Positions 24,632-35,840 of a stretch of DNA of 50,000 nt are shown in pieces. The stretch covers positions 1 through 50,000 of the forward strand of contig DLQW01000058.1 in NCBI GenBank assembly GCA_002474405.1. The letters are read 5' to 3'. The stretch's first letter is position 1. Every line of letters starts with the position of its first letter. The position numbers were made by a program, and so were the translations under genes. Under the pieces are notes generated by a model that worked only from the letters and a program-made list of their open reading frames with translations, was not told where the DNA came from and did not search any database. Source of the stretch: Christensenella sp. UBA7597. Its GTDB lineage: Bacteria > Bacillota > Clostridia > Christensenellales > Borkfalkiaceae.

Positions 24632-25672
24632 ATGCAGAAATTTAAGGAATATACCGGAAAAACCTCGGAAGAGGCGATAGAGATCGGTTTGAAAGATTTG
24701 GGGCTGACGAGAGAAAACGCGGAAATCCGCGTACTGGAAGAAGGCAAAAAGAAATTGTTCGGTTCGGTGAAGGCACGCGTGGAAATCGCTCCTCTTTGCG
24801 CCGCATGCGACGTAAACGGCGAAAAATTGTGCGATAACTGCGAAGCCGATACGGCGACGGAAAACAAAGAAACCGCCGCGGAAGAGAAGAAAAAGCGGCT
24901 TGCGAAGATTCAGACGAACGCGGAAGGAAAGACGGACGGCGAGAGAGCCGTGGAATTTCTGGACGGGCTGTTTGAGATTATGAACATCGCGGCGATGACG
25001 GAGCTGGTTGCCGAGAACGAAAAAATCATCATCAACGTAACGGCGGCGAACAACAACGCGCTGATAGGAAGAAAAGGCATGGTGCTGGACGCGGCGCAGA
25101 CGTTGGCGGGCGCCGTGGCGAACATCGGCAGAGAAGATTATAAGCGCGTGGTGGTAGACTGCGAAAACTACCGCGAAAACCGCGAAGAAACGCTGGAAAG
25201 ACTGGCGAACAACCTTGCGGCGAAAGCGGTTCGTCTGGGCAGAAAAATCCGTCTGGAGCCGATGAACCCGTACGAACGCCGTATTATTCACGCAGCGCTT
25301 TCCGAAAACAAAGAAGTTACCACGGAGAGCGAGGGCAAGGAGCCCGCGCGTTATATCGTGATTATTCCCGTGGGCGTTGAGGACGACCGCCCCGCGTTGT
25401 ACGCAGGCTACGACAAGCGCGACGGCGACAGAAACGGCAGAGGCGGCAGAGGATTCAACAAGGGCTATCGCGACGGTTTCCGCGGCGACAGAGACAATCG
25501 CGGCGGGCGAGGCGGTTATAACCGCAACGGCGGCAGAGGCGGAAAAGGCGGATTCAACCGCGACAGACGCCCTTCCGGCGACCGTTCGTCCGTGTACAAG
25601 AAGCCGGATAACGATTTCTTCGGAACGTTCCTCGGCAACAGCGGACACGACGGCAGCGACAAAGAAGATTGA
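24632..25672 (+). CDS. jag: RNA-binding protein Jag/KhpB with Cys-rich insert and RGG tail
   Basis: KhpB binds RNA through KH and R3H domains and influences cell-wall synthesis. The 346-residue protein has a Jag_N domain (MQKFKEYTGKTSEEAIEIGL to KKLFGSVKARVEI), a KH domain with the loop LIGRKGMVLDAAQTLA, and an R3H domain (ETLERLANNLAAKAVRLGRKI, MNPYERRIIHAAL). Between Jag_N and KH are two CxxC pairs (Cys56/59 and Cys67/70), a possible zinc knuckle. After R3H comes about 80 residues rich in Arg, Gly and Asp with RGG and GGRGG motifs, unusual for the family. A TAAGGAG site precedes the ATG. It follows yidC as in most Firmicutes. Confidence 0.93.
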   Translation: MQKFKEYTGKTSEEAIEIGLKDLGLTRENAEIRVLEEGKKKLFGSVKARVEIAPLCAACDVNGEKLCDNCEADTATENKETAAEEKKKRLAKIQTNAEGKTDGERAVEFLDGLFEIMNIAAMTELVAENEKIIINVTAANNNALIGRKGMVLDAAQTLAGAVANIGREDYKRVVVDCENYRENREETLERLANNLAAKAVRLGRKIRLEPMNPYERRIIHAALSENKEVTTESEGKEPARYIVIIPVGVEDDRPALYAGYDKRDGDRNGRGGRGFNKGYRDGFRGDRDNRGGRGGYNRNGGRGGKGGFNRDRRPSGDRSSVYKKPDNDFFGTFLGNSGHDGSDKED

Positions 25673-25686
25673 AATAAAACGAATGG

Positions 25687-25724
25687 AAAACGGGGGCGAA
25701 TTGAAAATTTGCCCCCTGTTTTGA
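25687..25724 (+). terminator. Terminator after jag (first hairpin)
   Basis: Inverted repeat AAAACGGGGGCGAATT with AATTTGCCCCCTGTTTT and a GAAA loop, ending in TTTT. Confidence 0.75.
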
Positions 25725-25740
25725 TAAGAAAATAAAAAAG

Positions 25741-25772
25741 ACGGGACGAAAATAAAATCGTCTCGTTTTTTT
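25741..25772 (+). terminator. Terminator after jag (second hairpin)
   Basis: Stem ACGGGACGA/TCGTCTCGT (one G-U pair) followed by seven T; tandem to the hairpin 20 bp upstream. Confidence 0.8.
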
Positions 25773-25860
25773 CTGTTAAACAATTTGCGGCGGATAAAAA
25801 ATTACGGGGCAATATTCGGAATCCCCTGCCCATGGGCGGAACGAACGCGTTTTTAGGTAT

Positions 25861-25884
25861 AAAAAATCCCGCCGAGCGGCGGGA
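25861..25884 (-). terminator. Rho-independent terminator of holB-ricT
   Basis: On the minus strand TCCCGCC-GCTC-GGCGGGA is followed by six T. It lies 35 bp past the ricT stop. Confidence 0.85.
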
Positions 25885-25918
25885 GAAAATACTGCAAAAT
25901 CTTCTTAACGAACGGCGT

Positions 25919-27019
<1,101 letters not shown>

Positions 27020-27053
27020 AAAAAATTTCCTGAAATTGCCTGATTTTTACGCG

Positions 27054-28028
27054 TTATCCGCGTTTTCCGGCAAGAATTTTACTGAGTGAGATTTCTAAAA
27101 TCTGTGCGAACGCGCCGTTGAAATACAGTTGCCGTTCGCCGTCGGAAAGGACGTTCAGCGCCTTTAACAGATCGCCTTTCTGATATTGCGCGGCAAGTTT
27201 TTTCACGTTTTCGTTATCGGAAACGCTGCCGCGGAACGTAAGGTTGCGTTCTTTGGCGATTTGCAGCTTCAACGCGTCGAAATAAATGATTTTAAGAAGC
27301 GACAAAAGCTCTTTCGGGTATTTCGTCGCGCCGTATTCGCGCACGAGATAAGGCAGCAAAGCGGGCGTTGAAAAACAAAGATTCCATGCCGCCTGCGTGA
27401 GTTCTTTAAAGTATCCGCCGGAAGCAAGTTCGAGCGCTTTTCCGGGAACGCCGCCCGACGATTTTGCGCATAACGCCGCGTCCTGTTCGGAAAGCGAAGG
27501 AACGTTTCTTAACAGATACGCGGTGATTTCGCTTTCGGAAAAAGACGGGATTTCGATTTTTTCCACGCGGGAAAGGACCGTGGGCAGCACGGAAAACGAG
27601 GAGGTGGCGCCGAGAAGAAAGCTTACGCCTTCGGGCGGTTCTTCCAGCATTTTCAGCATTTTGTTCTGCGCTTCTTTCGTGGCTTCGGAAAAATTGCCGA
27701 TGACGAACAGTTTCGTTTCGCCTTCCACGGGGCGGAGAATACATTCTTCTTCCACGGCTTCCGCGTCCGCCACGGAAAATTTTTTGCCCGCTTCCGGATA
27801 AAAAATACAATCCGCGTACGATTCTTTCCGGATTAAAGATTCGACGCGTGCGCGATCGGCTTCGGTTTGTATATTGCGTTCGAAAAACAGCGTCGCGAAA
27901 ATTTTCAGAACGTTGCGAAGAGAGCCGGGATCGGGAAGCAGCAGCAGATACGCGTGGCGCAATTCTCCCCGCGAAGCGTACAACTGCTGCGTTTTATATG
28001 CGTTGGTATGCCTGATCAGTCTTTCCAT
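27054..28028 (-). CDS. holB: DNA polymerase III delta-prime subunit
   Basis: Delta-prime is the stator of the clamp loader that opens the DnaN ring. The 324-residue protein has the clamp-loader AAA+ fold without a Walker A motif, as expected for this subunit. The sensor region reads KLFVIGNFSEATKEAQNKMLKMLEEPPEGVSFLLGATS, followed by LPTVLSRVEKIEIPSFSE; the Cys of the usual SRC motif is Val here. The ATG at 28028 has a GAGG site; 23 upstream codons overlap the promoter region and are rejected. Followed directly by ricT. Confidence 0.9.
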   Translation of the reverse strand: MERLIRHTNAYKTQQLYASRGELRHAYLLLLPDPGSLRNVLKIFATLFFERNIQTEADRARVESLIRKESYADCIFYPEAGKKFSVADAEAVEEECILRPVEGETKLFVIGNFSEATKEAQNKMLKMLEEPPEGVSFLLGATSSFSVLPTVLSRVEKIEIPSFSESEITAYLLRNVPSLSEQDAALCAKSSGGVPGKALELASGGYFKELTQAAWNLCFSTPALLPYLVREYGATKYPKELLSLLKIIYFDALKLQIAKERNLTFRGSVSDNENVKKLAAQYQKGDLLKALNVLSDGERQLYFNGAFAQILEISLSKILAGKRG

Positions 28029-28068
28029 GCGTAAGCCTCGCGGTGGGTGGATTTGTTGTAACGACACC

Positions 28069-28097
28069 ATTATACCACGCGCGGAGAAAAAAAGCAA
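28069..28097 (-). promoter_or_regulatory. Sigma-A promoter of holB-ricT
   Basis: Minus strand TTGCTT (28092-28097), 17 bp, perfect TATAAT (28069-28074); start near 28062. Confidence 0.75.
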
Positions 28098-28129
28098 GCG
28101 CGCGGGCGGAATTTTATTTTTGCGGCTGT

Positions 28130-29332
28130 TTATTTGTCCGCATCGCTTCCGTATAACGCAGCCAGCCCGCCCGTGGAGGTTTCGCGGTAGCGGGTGCTCA
28201 TATCTTTGCCCGTTTCGTACATGACTTTCACCACGTTGTCGAACGAGATTTTGCGCTTGTTTTTCAGCGATTTCGAAAGGGTTACGGCGTTTACGGCTTC
28301 GATGGCGGCTACCGCGTTACGTTCGATGCAGGGAATCTGTACCAGACCGAGCACGGGATCGCACGTTAAGCCGAGGTTGTGTTCGAGCGCGATTTCCGCG
28401 GAACATTCCACGCCGTCGGAATCGAGACAGAAAACGGAAGAAAGCGCGGCTGCCGCCATGGAGCAGGCAACCCCGACTTCCGCCTGACAACCGCATTCCG
28501 CGCCGCTTATGGAAGCGTTCTGTTTGACGACGTTGCCTACGACGCCCGCCGCGGCGAGCGCGTTTAAAATTTCTTCTTCCGGAACGTTGTTATCGCGGTA
28601 CATATAGTATAATACGGCGGGGAGAATGCCCGCGGCGCCGCAGGTTGGCGCGGTTACGATAATTCCGTTATCGGCGTTTTCTTCCGCTACGGCGAACGCG
28701 TAGGAGGCGAGCTTTCTGTTTTCGCGCATGACGGACGTTTCGAATTTCGCTTCCGCGGAATACAACGTTTTCGCCTTTCTTTCCAGCCGCAGCGCGCCGG
28801 GAAGAACGCCGTCTTTCCGTAAACCGCGCTCCACGCTTTCTTTCATGGCGTTCCATACGTTTTTCAGGTGAGAAAACACGTCCGGTTCGTAAAATTTTAC
28901 GTAATCGGGCAGAGAAAGGTTGTTTTCTTCGATGAATTTGCGGACGGCTGCGAAATTTTTCTGCGGGTACACTTCCGGGGTATCCGGGTAGGGTTTGCCG
29001 TTGATGACGACGCTGCCGCCGCCGACGCTCTGCGCCGTGCAGACAAGAATTTTTTCGCCGTTTTCCGTTTTGTATAATTTCAGCGTGTTGGGGTGTTTCA
29101 AATCTTTTGCGCGCGCGTCGAAAATAATCTTCGTGTTTTCGCCGAGCACTTCTTTCAGCACGCGATCGGTGCCGTGTCCTTTGCCCGTAAGCGCGAGCGA
29201 ACCGAATAATTCCGCCGTGTAATCGCCTTTGCCGAAGTTCCCGACGGCGTAGTACGCCACGCGTTCCGGTCCGATGGTGTGGGAACTGGAAGGACCTCTG
29301 CCGATTTTATACAATTCTTTTAAAGATTTCAA
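28130..29332 (-). CDS. sdaA: L-serine ammonia-lyase, single-chain form
   Basis: This iron-sulfur enzyme deaminates L-serine to pyruvate. The 400-residue chain carries both parts: the beta-like N-terminal region (LKELYKIGRGPSSSHTIGPER, GHGTDRVLKEVLGENT) and the alpha-like catalytic part with APTCGAAGILPAVLYYM, ISGAECGCQAEVGVACSMAAAAL, LTCDPVLGLVQIPCIERNAVA, whose cysteines ligate the [4Fe-4S] cluster. The start codon is TTG, fixed by a CGGAGG site 8 nt upstream and by the conserved N-terminus. Many Firmicutes have split sdaAA/sdaAB genes; here they are one chain. It lies downstream of the tRNA-Gly gene; no clear own promoter. Confidence 0.95.
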   Translation of the reverse strand: MKSLKELYKIGRGPSSSHTIGPERVAYYAVGNFGKGDYTAELFGSLALTGKGHGTDRVLKEVLGENTKIIFDARAKDLKHPNTLKLYKTENGEKILVCTAQSVGGGSVVINGKPYPDTPEVYPQKNFAAVRKFIEENNLSLPDYVKFYEPDVFSHLKNVWNAMKESVERGLRKDGVLPGALRLERKAKTLYSAEAKFETSVMRENRKLASYAFAVAEENADNGIIVTAPTCGAAGILPAVLYYMYRDNNVPEEEILNALAAAGVVGNVVKQNASISGAECGCQAEVGVACSMAAAALSSVFCLDSDGVECSAEIALEHNLGLTCDPVLGLVQIPCIERNAVAAIEAVNAVTLSKSLKNKRKISFDNVVKVMYETGKDMSTRYRETSTGGLAALYGSDADK

Positions 29333-29407
29333 GGCGATAACCTCCGGTTGGTTTGTAAATCCGCGGTATTTATCATGCGCAAAATTTTATAAACGGGAAA
29401 AGAAGAG

Positions 29408-29433
29408 AAAAACGCCTGCGCAAAACGCAGACG
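29408..29433 (-). terminator. Terminator after tRNA-Gly
   Basis: Minus strand stem CGTCTGCG/CGCAGGCG (one G-U pair) with a TTTTG loop and five T. It lies between the tRNA gene and sdaA. Confidence 0.75.
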
Positions 29434-29444
29434 TTCTTCAAAGA

Positions 29445-29519
29445 TGGAGCGGGAAACGAGACTCGAACCCGCGACATTCACCTTGGCAAGGTGACGCTCT
29501 ACCACTGAGCTATTCCCGC
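29445..29519 (-). tRNA. tRNA-Gly (anticodon GCC)
   Basis: The minus strand folds as a full cloverleaf of 75 nt: acceptor GCGGGAA/TTCCCGC, D-arm AGCTCAGTGGTAGAGCG, anticodon stem TCACC/GGTGA with loop TTGCCAA (GCC at 29485-29487), T-arm with GGTTCGAGTC. The discriminator is U and CCA is encoded. GCC reads GGC and GGU glycine codons, which dominate in this window. Confidence 0.97.
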
Positions 29520-29535
29520 ATCTTTTAACTATATC

Positions 29536-29565
29536 AGCATACCATAAAAGTTAAAACGTTGTCAA
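29536..29565 (-). promoter_or_regulatory. Promoter of tRNA-Gly
   Basis: Minus strand perfect TTGACA (29560-29565), 18 bp, TATGCT with a TGG extension (29536-29541), ending about 16 bp before the tRNA 5' end. Confidence 0.8.
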
Positions 29566-29700
29566 GCGATTTTGCGGCATTCCCGAAAAAATCGGCGGAA
29601 CTTTTTAAAACGGGCGTTTTAAGGCGGAATACAGACGACAGAAAAATTTTTCCGCCGCGGCGTTTAAGAAATCGGGCGACGGGTTAAATATAATCTGTAA

Positions 29701-31617
<1,917 letters not shown>

Positions 31618-31669
31618 GCCGTAAGACGTAAAACGCGGGAGACTTTCCTTGTGTGAACGAAATAACGAA

Positions 31670-31705
31670 GCCATCGGGTTCGCCGGAAAGGCGAGCCCGA
31701 ATGGC
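31670..31705 (+). promoter_or_regulatory. Intercistronic hairpin between dnaK and dnaJ
   Basis: Stem GCCATCGGGTTCGCC with GGCGAGCCCGAATGGC (one bulged base, one G-U), loop GGAAA, no U-tract. It may stabilise the dnaK message or set the dnaK/dnaJ ratio. Structure seen; role inferred. Confidence 0.55.
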
Positions 31706-31743
31706 GTATTATAAAGAAATAAAGAACACAAAGAGATAACACT

Positions 31744-32913
31744 ATGGCGGAAAGCAAGAAAAATTATTACGAAATACTTGGCGTGAGCAAAACCGCGAGC
31801 GCGGACGAAATCAAGTCGGCGTACAGAAAGCTGGCGAAACAGTATCACCCCGATCTGCACCCCGGCGACGCGGCTGCCGCGGAAAAATTCAAAGAGATCA
31901 ACGAGGCGAACGAAACGCTTTCCGACGCGCAGAAACGTAAGCAATACGATTTCGAACTGGAACACCCCGGCATGGGGTCGGGCGGGTTCGGCGGATTTTC
32001 GGGCTTCGGCGGCGGCGACGGCGCGGGGTTCGGCGGATTCGAAGATATTTTCAGCAGCTTTTTCGGCGGCGGATTTTCGGGCTTCGGCGGCGGAAACGGC
32101 GCGGGCGGAGCGGCGCAGTCGAAAGTGGGCGAAGATATTCAGAAAGAGATGACTCTTTCGTTTATGGACGCGGCGAAGGGCTGCAAAAAGACGGTTTCGT
32201 ATATGCGTAACGCGCCCTGCGAAAGCTGTAAAGGCACGGGCGCGAAGGACGGAACGGCGTTTAAAACGTGTTCGCGCTGCGGCGGCAAAGGCGTGGTGCA
32301 GAGCGTGCAGAACACCGTGTTCGGCAGGACGATCAGGCAGGGAGTATGCCCCGATTGCGGCGGCACGGGCAAGATTATCACGGAAAAGTGCGCGGACTGC
32401 AAAGGCAAGGGGTATACCCGCAAGGAAGCGGAAATCACGTTCAACGTGCCTGCGGGCGTGAACAACGGAAGCTACATCAGAAAACGCGGAGGCGGTCATG
32501 CGGTGCAGGGCGGCGTGCCGGGCGATCTGATTATCGTGTTCAAGGTGGAGCCGCACAAACTTTTCGTGCGGGACAATTTCGATTTGAAGATAGACGTGCC
32601 CGTATCGTTTAAAACGGCGGCGCTGGGCGGCGTCGTAAAGGTGCCCGGCGTGGACGACACGTTTGATTTTACGGTGCCCGAAGGCACGCAGAGCGGACAG
32701 ATTTTCACCGTGCGCGGCAAAGGCATCAAATCGGCGACCGGGGCAACAGGAAATCTGATTATCCGCGTGATTGTGGAAGTGCCTTCGCATCTTACGAGGG
32801 ATCAGAAGCGCGCGCTGGAAGAAACCGATTCGGCGATCGATCTGAAGCAGTACGATAAACGCAAAAAGTACGCGGACGTGTTGGAAAGCCTGTACGGCAC
32901 GAAGCCGTATTAA
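31744..32913 (+). CDS. dnaJ: Hsp40 co-chaperone DnaJ
   Basis: DnaJ delivers clients to DnaK and stimulates its ATPase. The 389-residue protein has a J-domain (YYEILGVSKTASADEIKSAYRKL with HPD in YHPDLHPGD), a Gly/Phe-rich region (about 75-120), and four zinc-binding CxxCxGxG-type repeats (CESCKGTG, CSRCGGKG, CPDCGGTG, CADCKGKG). The C-terminal client-binding domain includes VFKVEPHKLFVRDNFDL. It is a full type I DnaJ. The ribosome site is weak (AAAGAG). Followed by a strong terminator. Confidence 0.97.
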   Translation: MAESKKNYYEILGVSKTASADEIKSAYRKLAKQYHPDLHPGDAAAAEKFKEINEANETLSDAQKRKQYDFELEHPGMGSGGFGGFSGFGGGDGAGFGGFEDIFSSFFGGGFSGFGGGNGAGGAAQSKVGEDIQKEMTLSFMDAAKGCKKTVSYMRNAPCESCKGTGAKDGTAFKTCSRCGGKGVVQSVQNTVFGRTIRQGVCPDCGGTGKIITEKCADCKGKGYTRKEAEITFNVPAGVNNGSYIRKRGGGHAVQGGVPGDLIIVFKVEPHKLFVRDNFDLKIDVPVSFKTAALGGVVKVPGVDDTFDFTVPEGTQSGQIFTVRGKGIKSATGATGNLIIRVIVEVPSHLTRDQKRALEETDSAIDLKQYDKRKKYADVLESLYGTKPY

Positions 32914-32975
32914 GGCGCGGAAAAACGCGGCGCCGCGTTGAATAAACGAACCGTATTTTCTTAAGTCCGGTTCTT

Positions 32976-33020
32976 TTCAACCTCTTCTCGCAAAAAACGC
33001 GGGAAGAGGTTGAATTTTTT
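32976..33020 (+). terminator. Rho-independent terminator of dnaK-dnaJ
   Basis: Stem TTCAACCTCTTCTCGC/GCGGGAAGAGGTTGAA (one wobble) with an AAAAAAC loop, followed by six T. Confidence 0.9.
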
Positions 33021-33086
33021 AAAACGGAAAGAAGCGGCGTGAAAGCGGCGGAGGGCGGTTACGCAAGCGCGGCGGGCGCGAAACGA

Positions 33087-33115
33087 TTGACAAACGGCGC
33101 GAAAAACGCTATAAT
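33087..33115 (+). promoter_or_regulatory. Consensus sigma-A promoter of the acyltransferase-to-hinT operon
   Basis: Perfect TTGACA (33087-33092), exactly 17 bp, perfect TATAAT (33110-33115). The strongest-looking promoter in the window. Confidence 0.9.
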
Positions 33116-33160
33116 AAGGCAAAACGCTGCGGAGAGAATCTGCCTGACGGAAACGGAAAA

Positions 33161-33970
33161 ATGAAAGAACAGAGAACGATTTATTACCGGGACGAGCTGA
33201 ACGACGAATTTTCTTCGGCGAAGATCGTTCCGCGTACCATCGACGAAAATTACCGGTATGTGCACGGAAACGTATTTTACCGCTTTTTTTCCGCGTTGCT
33301 GTACCGCGTGATAGCGAAACCGCTGGCATTTCTTTTTCTGAAAATCAGATTCGGCTGGAAAGTAAAAAATAAAAAAGCGCTGAAAGCCGTGCCTGAAAAG
33401 AGCGCGTACTTTTTGTACGGCAATCACACTTCCGCCGCTGCCGATCCGTTCGTGCCCGCGTTGCTGGCGGGAAAAAGGCGGGCGTACGTCATCGTTCATC
33501 CCGCCAACGTGTCTATCAAGGGTATGGGCGGCGTGAATGCGGCGCTGGGGGCGCTGCCGCTGCCGGATAATCTGAAAGCCACGAAAAATTTTCTTGCGGC
33601 GATAGAAAAACGCGTGCAAAGCGGCGCGGCGGTCTGTATTTATCCGGAGGCGCATATCTGGCCGTATTATACGAAAATCAGACCGTTCAAAGATACGTCG
33701 TTCCGTTATCCCGTGCAATACAAAACGCCTGTTTTCACGTTTACGAATACCTATCGGAAGCGCAGATTTTTCAGGACGCCGCGGATGGTAACGTATGTGG
33801 ACGGACCGTTTTATCCGGACGGGAGTTTAAGCGCGAAACAGGCGAAAGAAACGCTGAGAAACGCCGCGTTTGAGGCAATGGAAAAACGCAGCGACAATTC
33901 CGCCGCGGAATATATCCGTTACGTGCGCGCGGAGGACGAAAAAACACCCGGCGAGGACGAAAAGAGATGA
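33161..33970 (+). CDS. PlsC-like 1-acylglycerol-3-phosphate O-acyltransferase
   Basis: A 269-residue protein related to phospholipid acyltransferases. Motif I reads YGNHTSAAADPF (His89, Asp95): the His and Asp are five residues apart rather than the usual four, a spacing that I believe occurs in a Firmicutes subfamily. Motif III is CIYPEAHIW. The central HPANVSIKGMGGVNAALGALPLP fits the acceptor region. A membrane-associating hydrophobic segment lies at about 38-62. The ribosome site is weak. The stop overlaps the GT8 start (ATGA). The likely role is phosphatidic-acid or glycolipid acylation at the inner membrane; the substrate is not certain. Confidence 0.78.
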   Translation: MKEQRTIYYRDELNDEFSSAKIVPRTIDENYRYVHGNVFYRFFSALLYRVIAKPLAFLFLKIRFGWKVKNKKALKAVPEKSAYFLYGNHTSAAADPFVPALLAGKRRAYVIVHPANVSIKGMGGVNAALGALPLPDNLKATKNFLAAIEKRVQSGAAVCIYPEAHIWPYYTKIRPFKDTSFRYPVQYKTPVFTFTNTYRKRRFFRTPRMVTYVDGPFYPDGSLSAKQAKETLRNAAFEAMEKRSDNSAAEYIRYVRAEDEKTPGEDEKR

Positions 33971-34869
33971 GATATTTATTGTTTGCGGGCAATTATAAAG
34001 TGTTCGACGGAATACTCACCTGTTTGCTTTCCGTGGCGAAGCGAAACAAAACCGCCGAACCGTTTACCGCATTGATTTTAACGATGGACGTTTCGTATCT
34101 GCGCGACGATTACACCCCCGTAACGGAGGAGCAGACGCGGTTCCTGCGCGAAGTGATGAAGAAATACAACGCGGAAAACGACGTGAAAACCATAGACGTT
34201 TCCGAACTGTATGCTACGGAATTCTGGGGCTGCCCGAACGAGGGCGCGTATTGTTCTCCGTATACGCTGTTAAGATTGTTTGCGGATAAAATCCCCGAAA
34301 TTCCCGATAAAATTCTGTATCTCGACGCGGATATCATGTTCAACCGTGATTTTACGCTGCTGTACGATATAGACGTATCCGGGGTGGAGTATGCCGCGGC
34401 GCGCGACCATTACGGAAAATACATTCTGTATTACAACTATATCAATGCGGGCGTGCTGCTTCTGAATATGAAAATGATACGAGAAACGGGGGCGTTTTTC
34501 CGCGCGCGGGAGCTGATTAAATCGAGAAAACTGCTGTTTGCCGATCAGAGCGCGATTGTGCGGAGCACAAGCAAAAAGAAAATGCTGCCGCAGAAATTCA
34601 ACGACCAGAAATTTCTGCACAAAAGTACCGTGGTGAGGCATTTCAGCAAGCGGCTGTTTTATTTCCCGTATCCGCATGTGGATAACATCAAGCAATGGAA
34701 CGTGGAAAAAGTGCGTTCCGTGTTCGGGTACCGCGAATTTGACGATATTCTGGACGAATATCTTGCCCTGAAGGCGGGCTTCGGAGAGGAACAAGAAAGT
34801 GCGGCGCGGAGGATAGTGGAAGCCGAGACGAAAATACAACCGGAAAAAACGCAGGAGAATCAATTATGA
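33967..34869 (+). CDS. GT8-family glycosyltransferase
   Basis: A 300-residue GT-A enzyme of the LgtC/GT8 type, which transfers galactose or glucose from UDP-sugars. The DxD metal motif is in ILYLDADIMFN (Asp120/Asp122). YNYINAGVLLLNMKMIRETG and FADQSAIV are standard GT8 signatures. The C-terminus (IDV...KAGFGEEQES) is charged. It overlaps the acyltransferase by 4 nt and prmA by 4 nt. Together with the acyltransferase it may build a glycolipid or modify a surface glycan; this is inferred from context only. Confidence 0.87.
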   Translation: MRYLLFAGNYKVFDGILTCLLSVAKRNKTAEPFTALILTMDVSYLRDDYTPVTEEQTRFLREVMKKYNAENDVKTIDVSELYATEFWGCPNEGAYCSPYTLLRLFADKIPEIPDKILYLDADIMFNRDFTLLYDIDVSGVEYAAARDHYGKYILYYNYINAGVLLLNMKMIRETGAFFRARELIKSRKLLFADQSAIVRSTSKKKMLPQKFNDQKFLHKSTVVRHFSKRLFYFPYPHVDNIKQWNVEKVRSVFGYREFDDILDEYLALKAGFGEEQESAARRIVEAETKIQPEKTQENQL

Positions 34870-35840
34870 AATATACAGAACTTACCGTGCATACCACAAA
34901 CGAAGCAAGCGAAATCGTGGCGGACGTGATGTGGAATTATACCGATTTCGGCGTTACCGTGTGCGACGTGAACGATATTATCGCTCTGCAGAAAACCAAA
35001 GACGGCTACTGGGATTACATCGACGAGAATCTGCGCGACGTTTCCCGTACGGACGTTTTGGTGAAATGCTATCTGGAAGAGGCGACGGCGCCGAAAATCG
35101 CCGCCGCGATTATGGACGATATTTTTCTTGCGCGGGAACGCGCGGCGGGCGCGATCGATTTCGGTACCCTCGAAGAAGCGAAGCGGCAGGTGGACGGCGA
35201 CGACTGGATAGAGGTATGGAAAAAGCATTTCCGCCCCATTCATTTATCGCGCATCGTGGTGGTGCCGGAATGGATAAAGTACGAAAAACAGCCGGACGAA
35301 GAAATCGTGCTGCTCGATTCGAACATGGCGTTCGGCACGGGCGAACACGAAACTACTTCCATGTGCGTGGAAGAAATGCAGAATTATCTGCATGCGGGCG
35401 ATACGTGCATAGACGTGGGCTGCGGCAGCGGCATCCTCGGCATTTCCGCGGTGAAGCTGGGCGCGGCGAAGGCGTACCTGACGGACGTGGACCCGATTGC
35501 CGTGAAAAGCGCGAATCATAACGCGGCGCTGAACGGCGTGGCGGAAAAATGCGTGGTGGCGCATGCCGACCTGCTGGAAGATACTTCCGTGCAGGGCGAC
35601 GTGATGCTTGCCAACATTACGGGAGAAATTCTGGTGCGGCTGGCGCCTTCGATTCCGAAAAATTTAAAGCGGGACGGCGTATTGATTTTAAGCGGCATCA
35701 TCGAAAGCCGTCTGCAAATGGTGAAAGACGCGTTTTCCGCCGAAGGGCTGCGTGTGATAAAACAGCGGCAGAAAGGCGACTGGTATGCGCTGGTGCTGCG
35801 CTTTAACGAAGCCGAAAACGGCGAAAGGACGGGGGCATGA
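34866..35840 (+). CDS. prmA: Ribosomal protein L11 methyltransferase
   Basis: PrmA trimethylates L11. The 324-residue product has the N-terminal substrate-recognition domain (MKYTELTVHTTNEASEIVADV) and a SAM-dependent domain with MAFGTGEHETTSMCVEEM, IDVGCGSGILGISAVKLGA and the catalytic-loop motif ANITGEIL. The length is slightly above the usual 290-320. The ATG overlaps the GT8 stop. It pairs with rsmE as in most Firmicutes, where prmA-rsmE (often after dnaJ) is a conserved order; here the acyltransferase and GT8 genes have been placed in front. Confidence 0.95.
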   Translation: MKYTELTVHTTNEASEIVADVMWNYTDFGVTVCDVNDIIALQKTKDGYWDYIDENLRDVSRTDVLVKCYLEEATAPKIAAAIMDDIFLARERAAGAIDFGTLEEAKRQVDGDDWIEVWKKHFRPIHLSRIVVVPEWIKYEKQPDEEIVLLDSNMAFGTGEHETTSMCVEEMQNYLHAGDTCIDVGCGSGILGISAVKLGAAKAYLTDVDPIAVKSANHNAALNGVAEKCVVAHADLLEDTSVQGDVMLANITGEILVRLAPSIPKNLKRDGVLILSGIIESRLQMVKDAFSAEGLRVIKQRQKGDWYALVLRFNEAENGERTGA

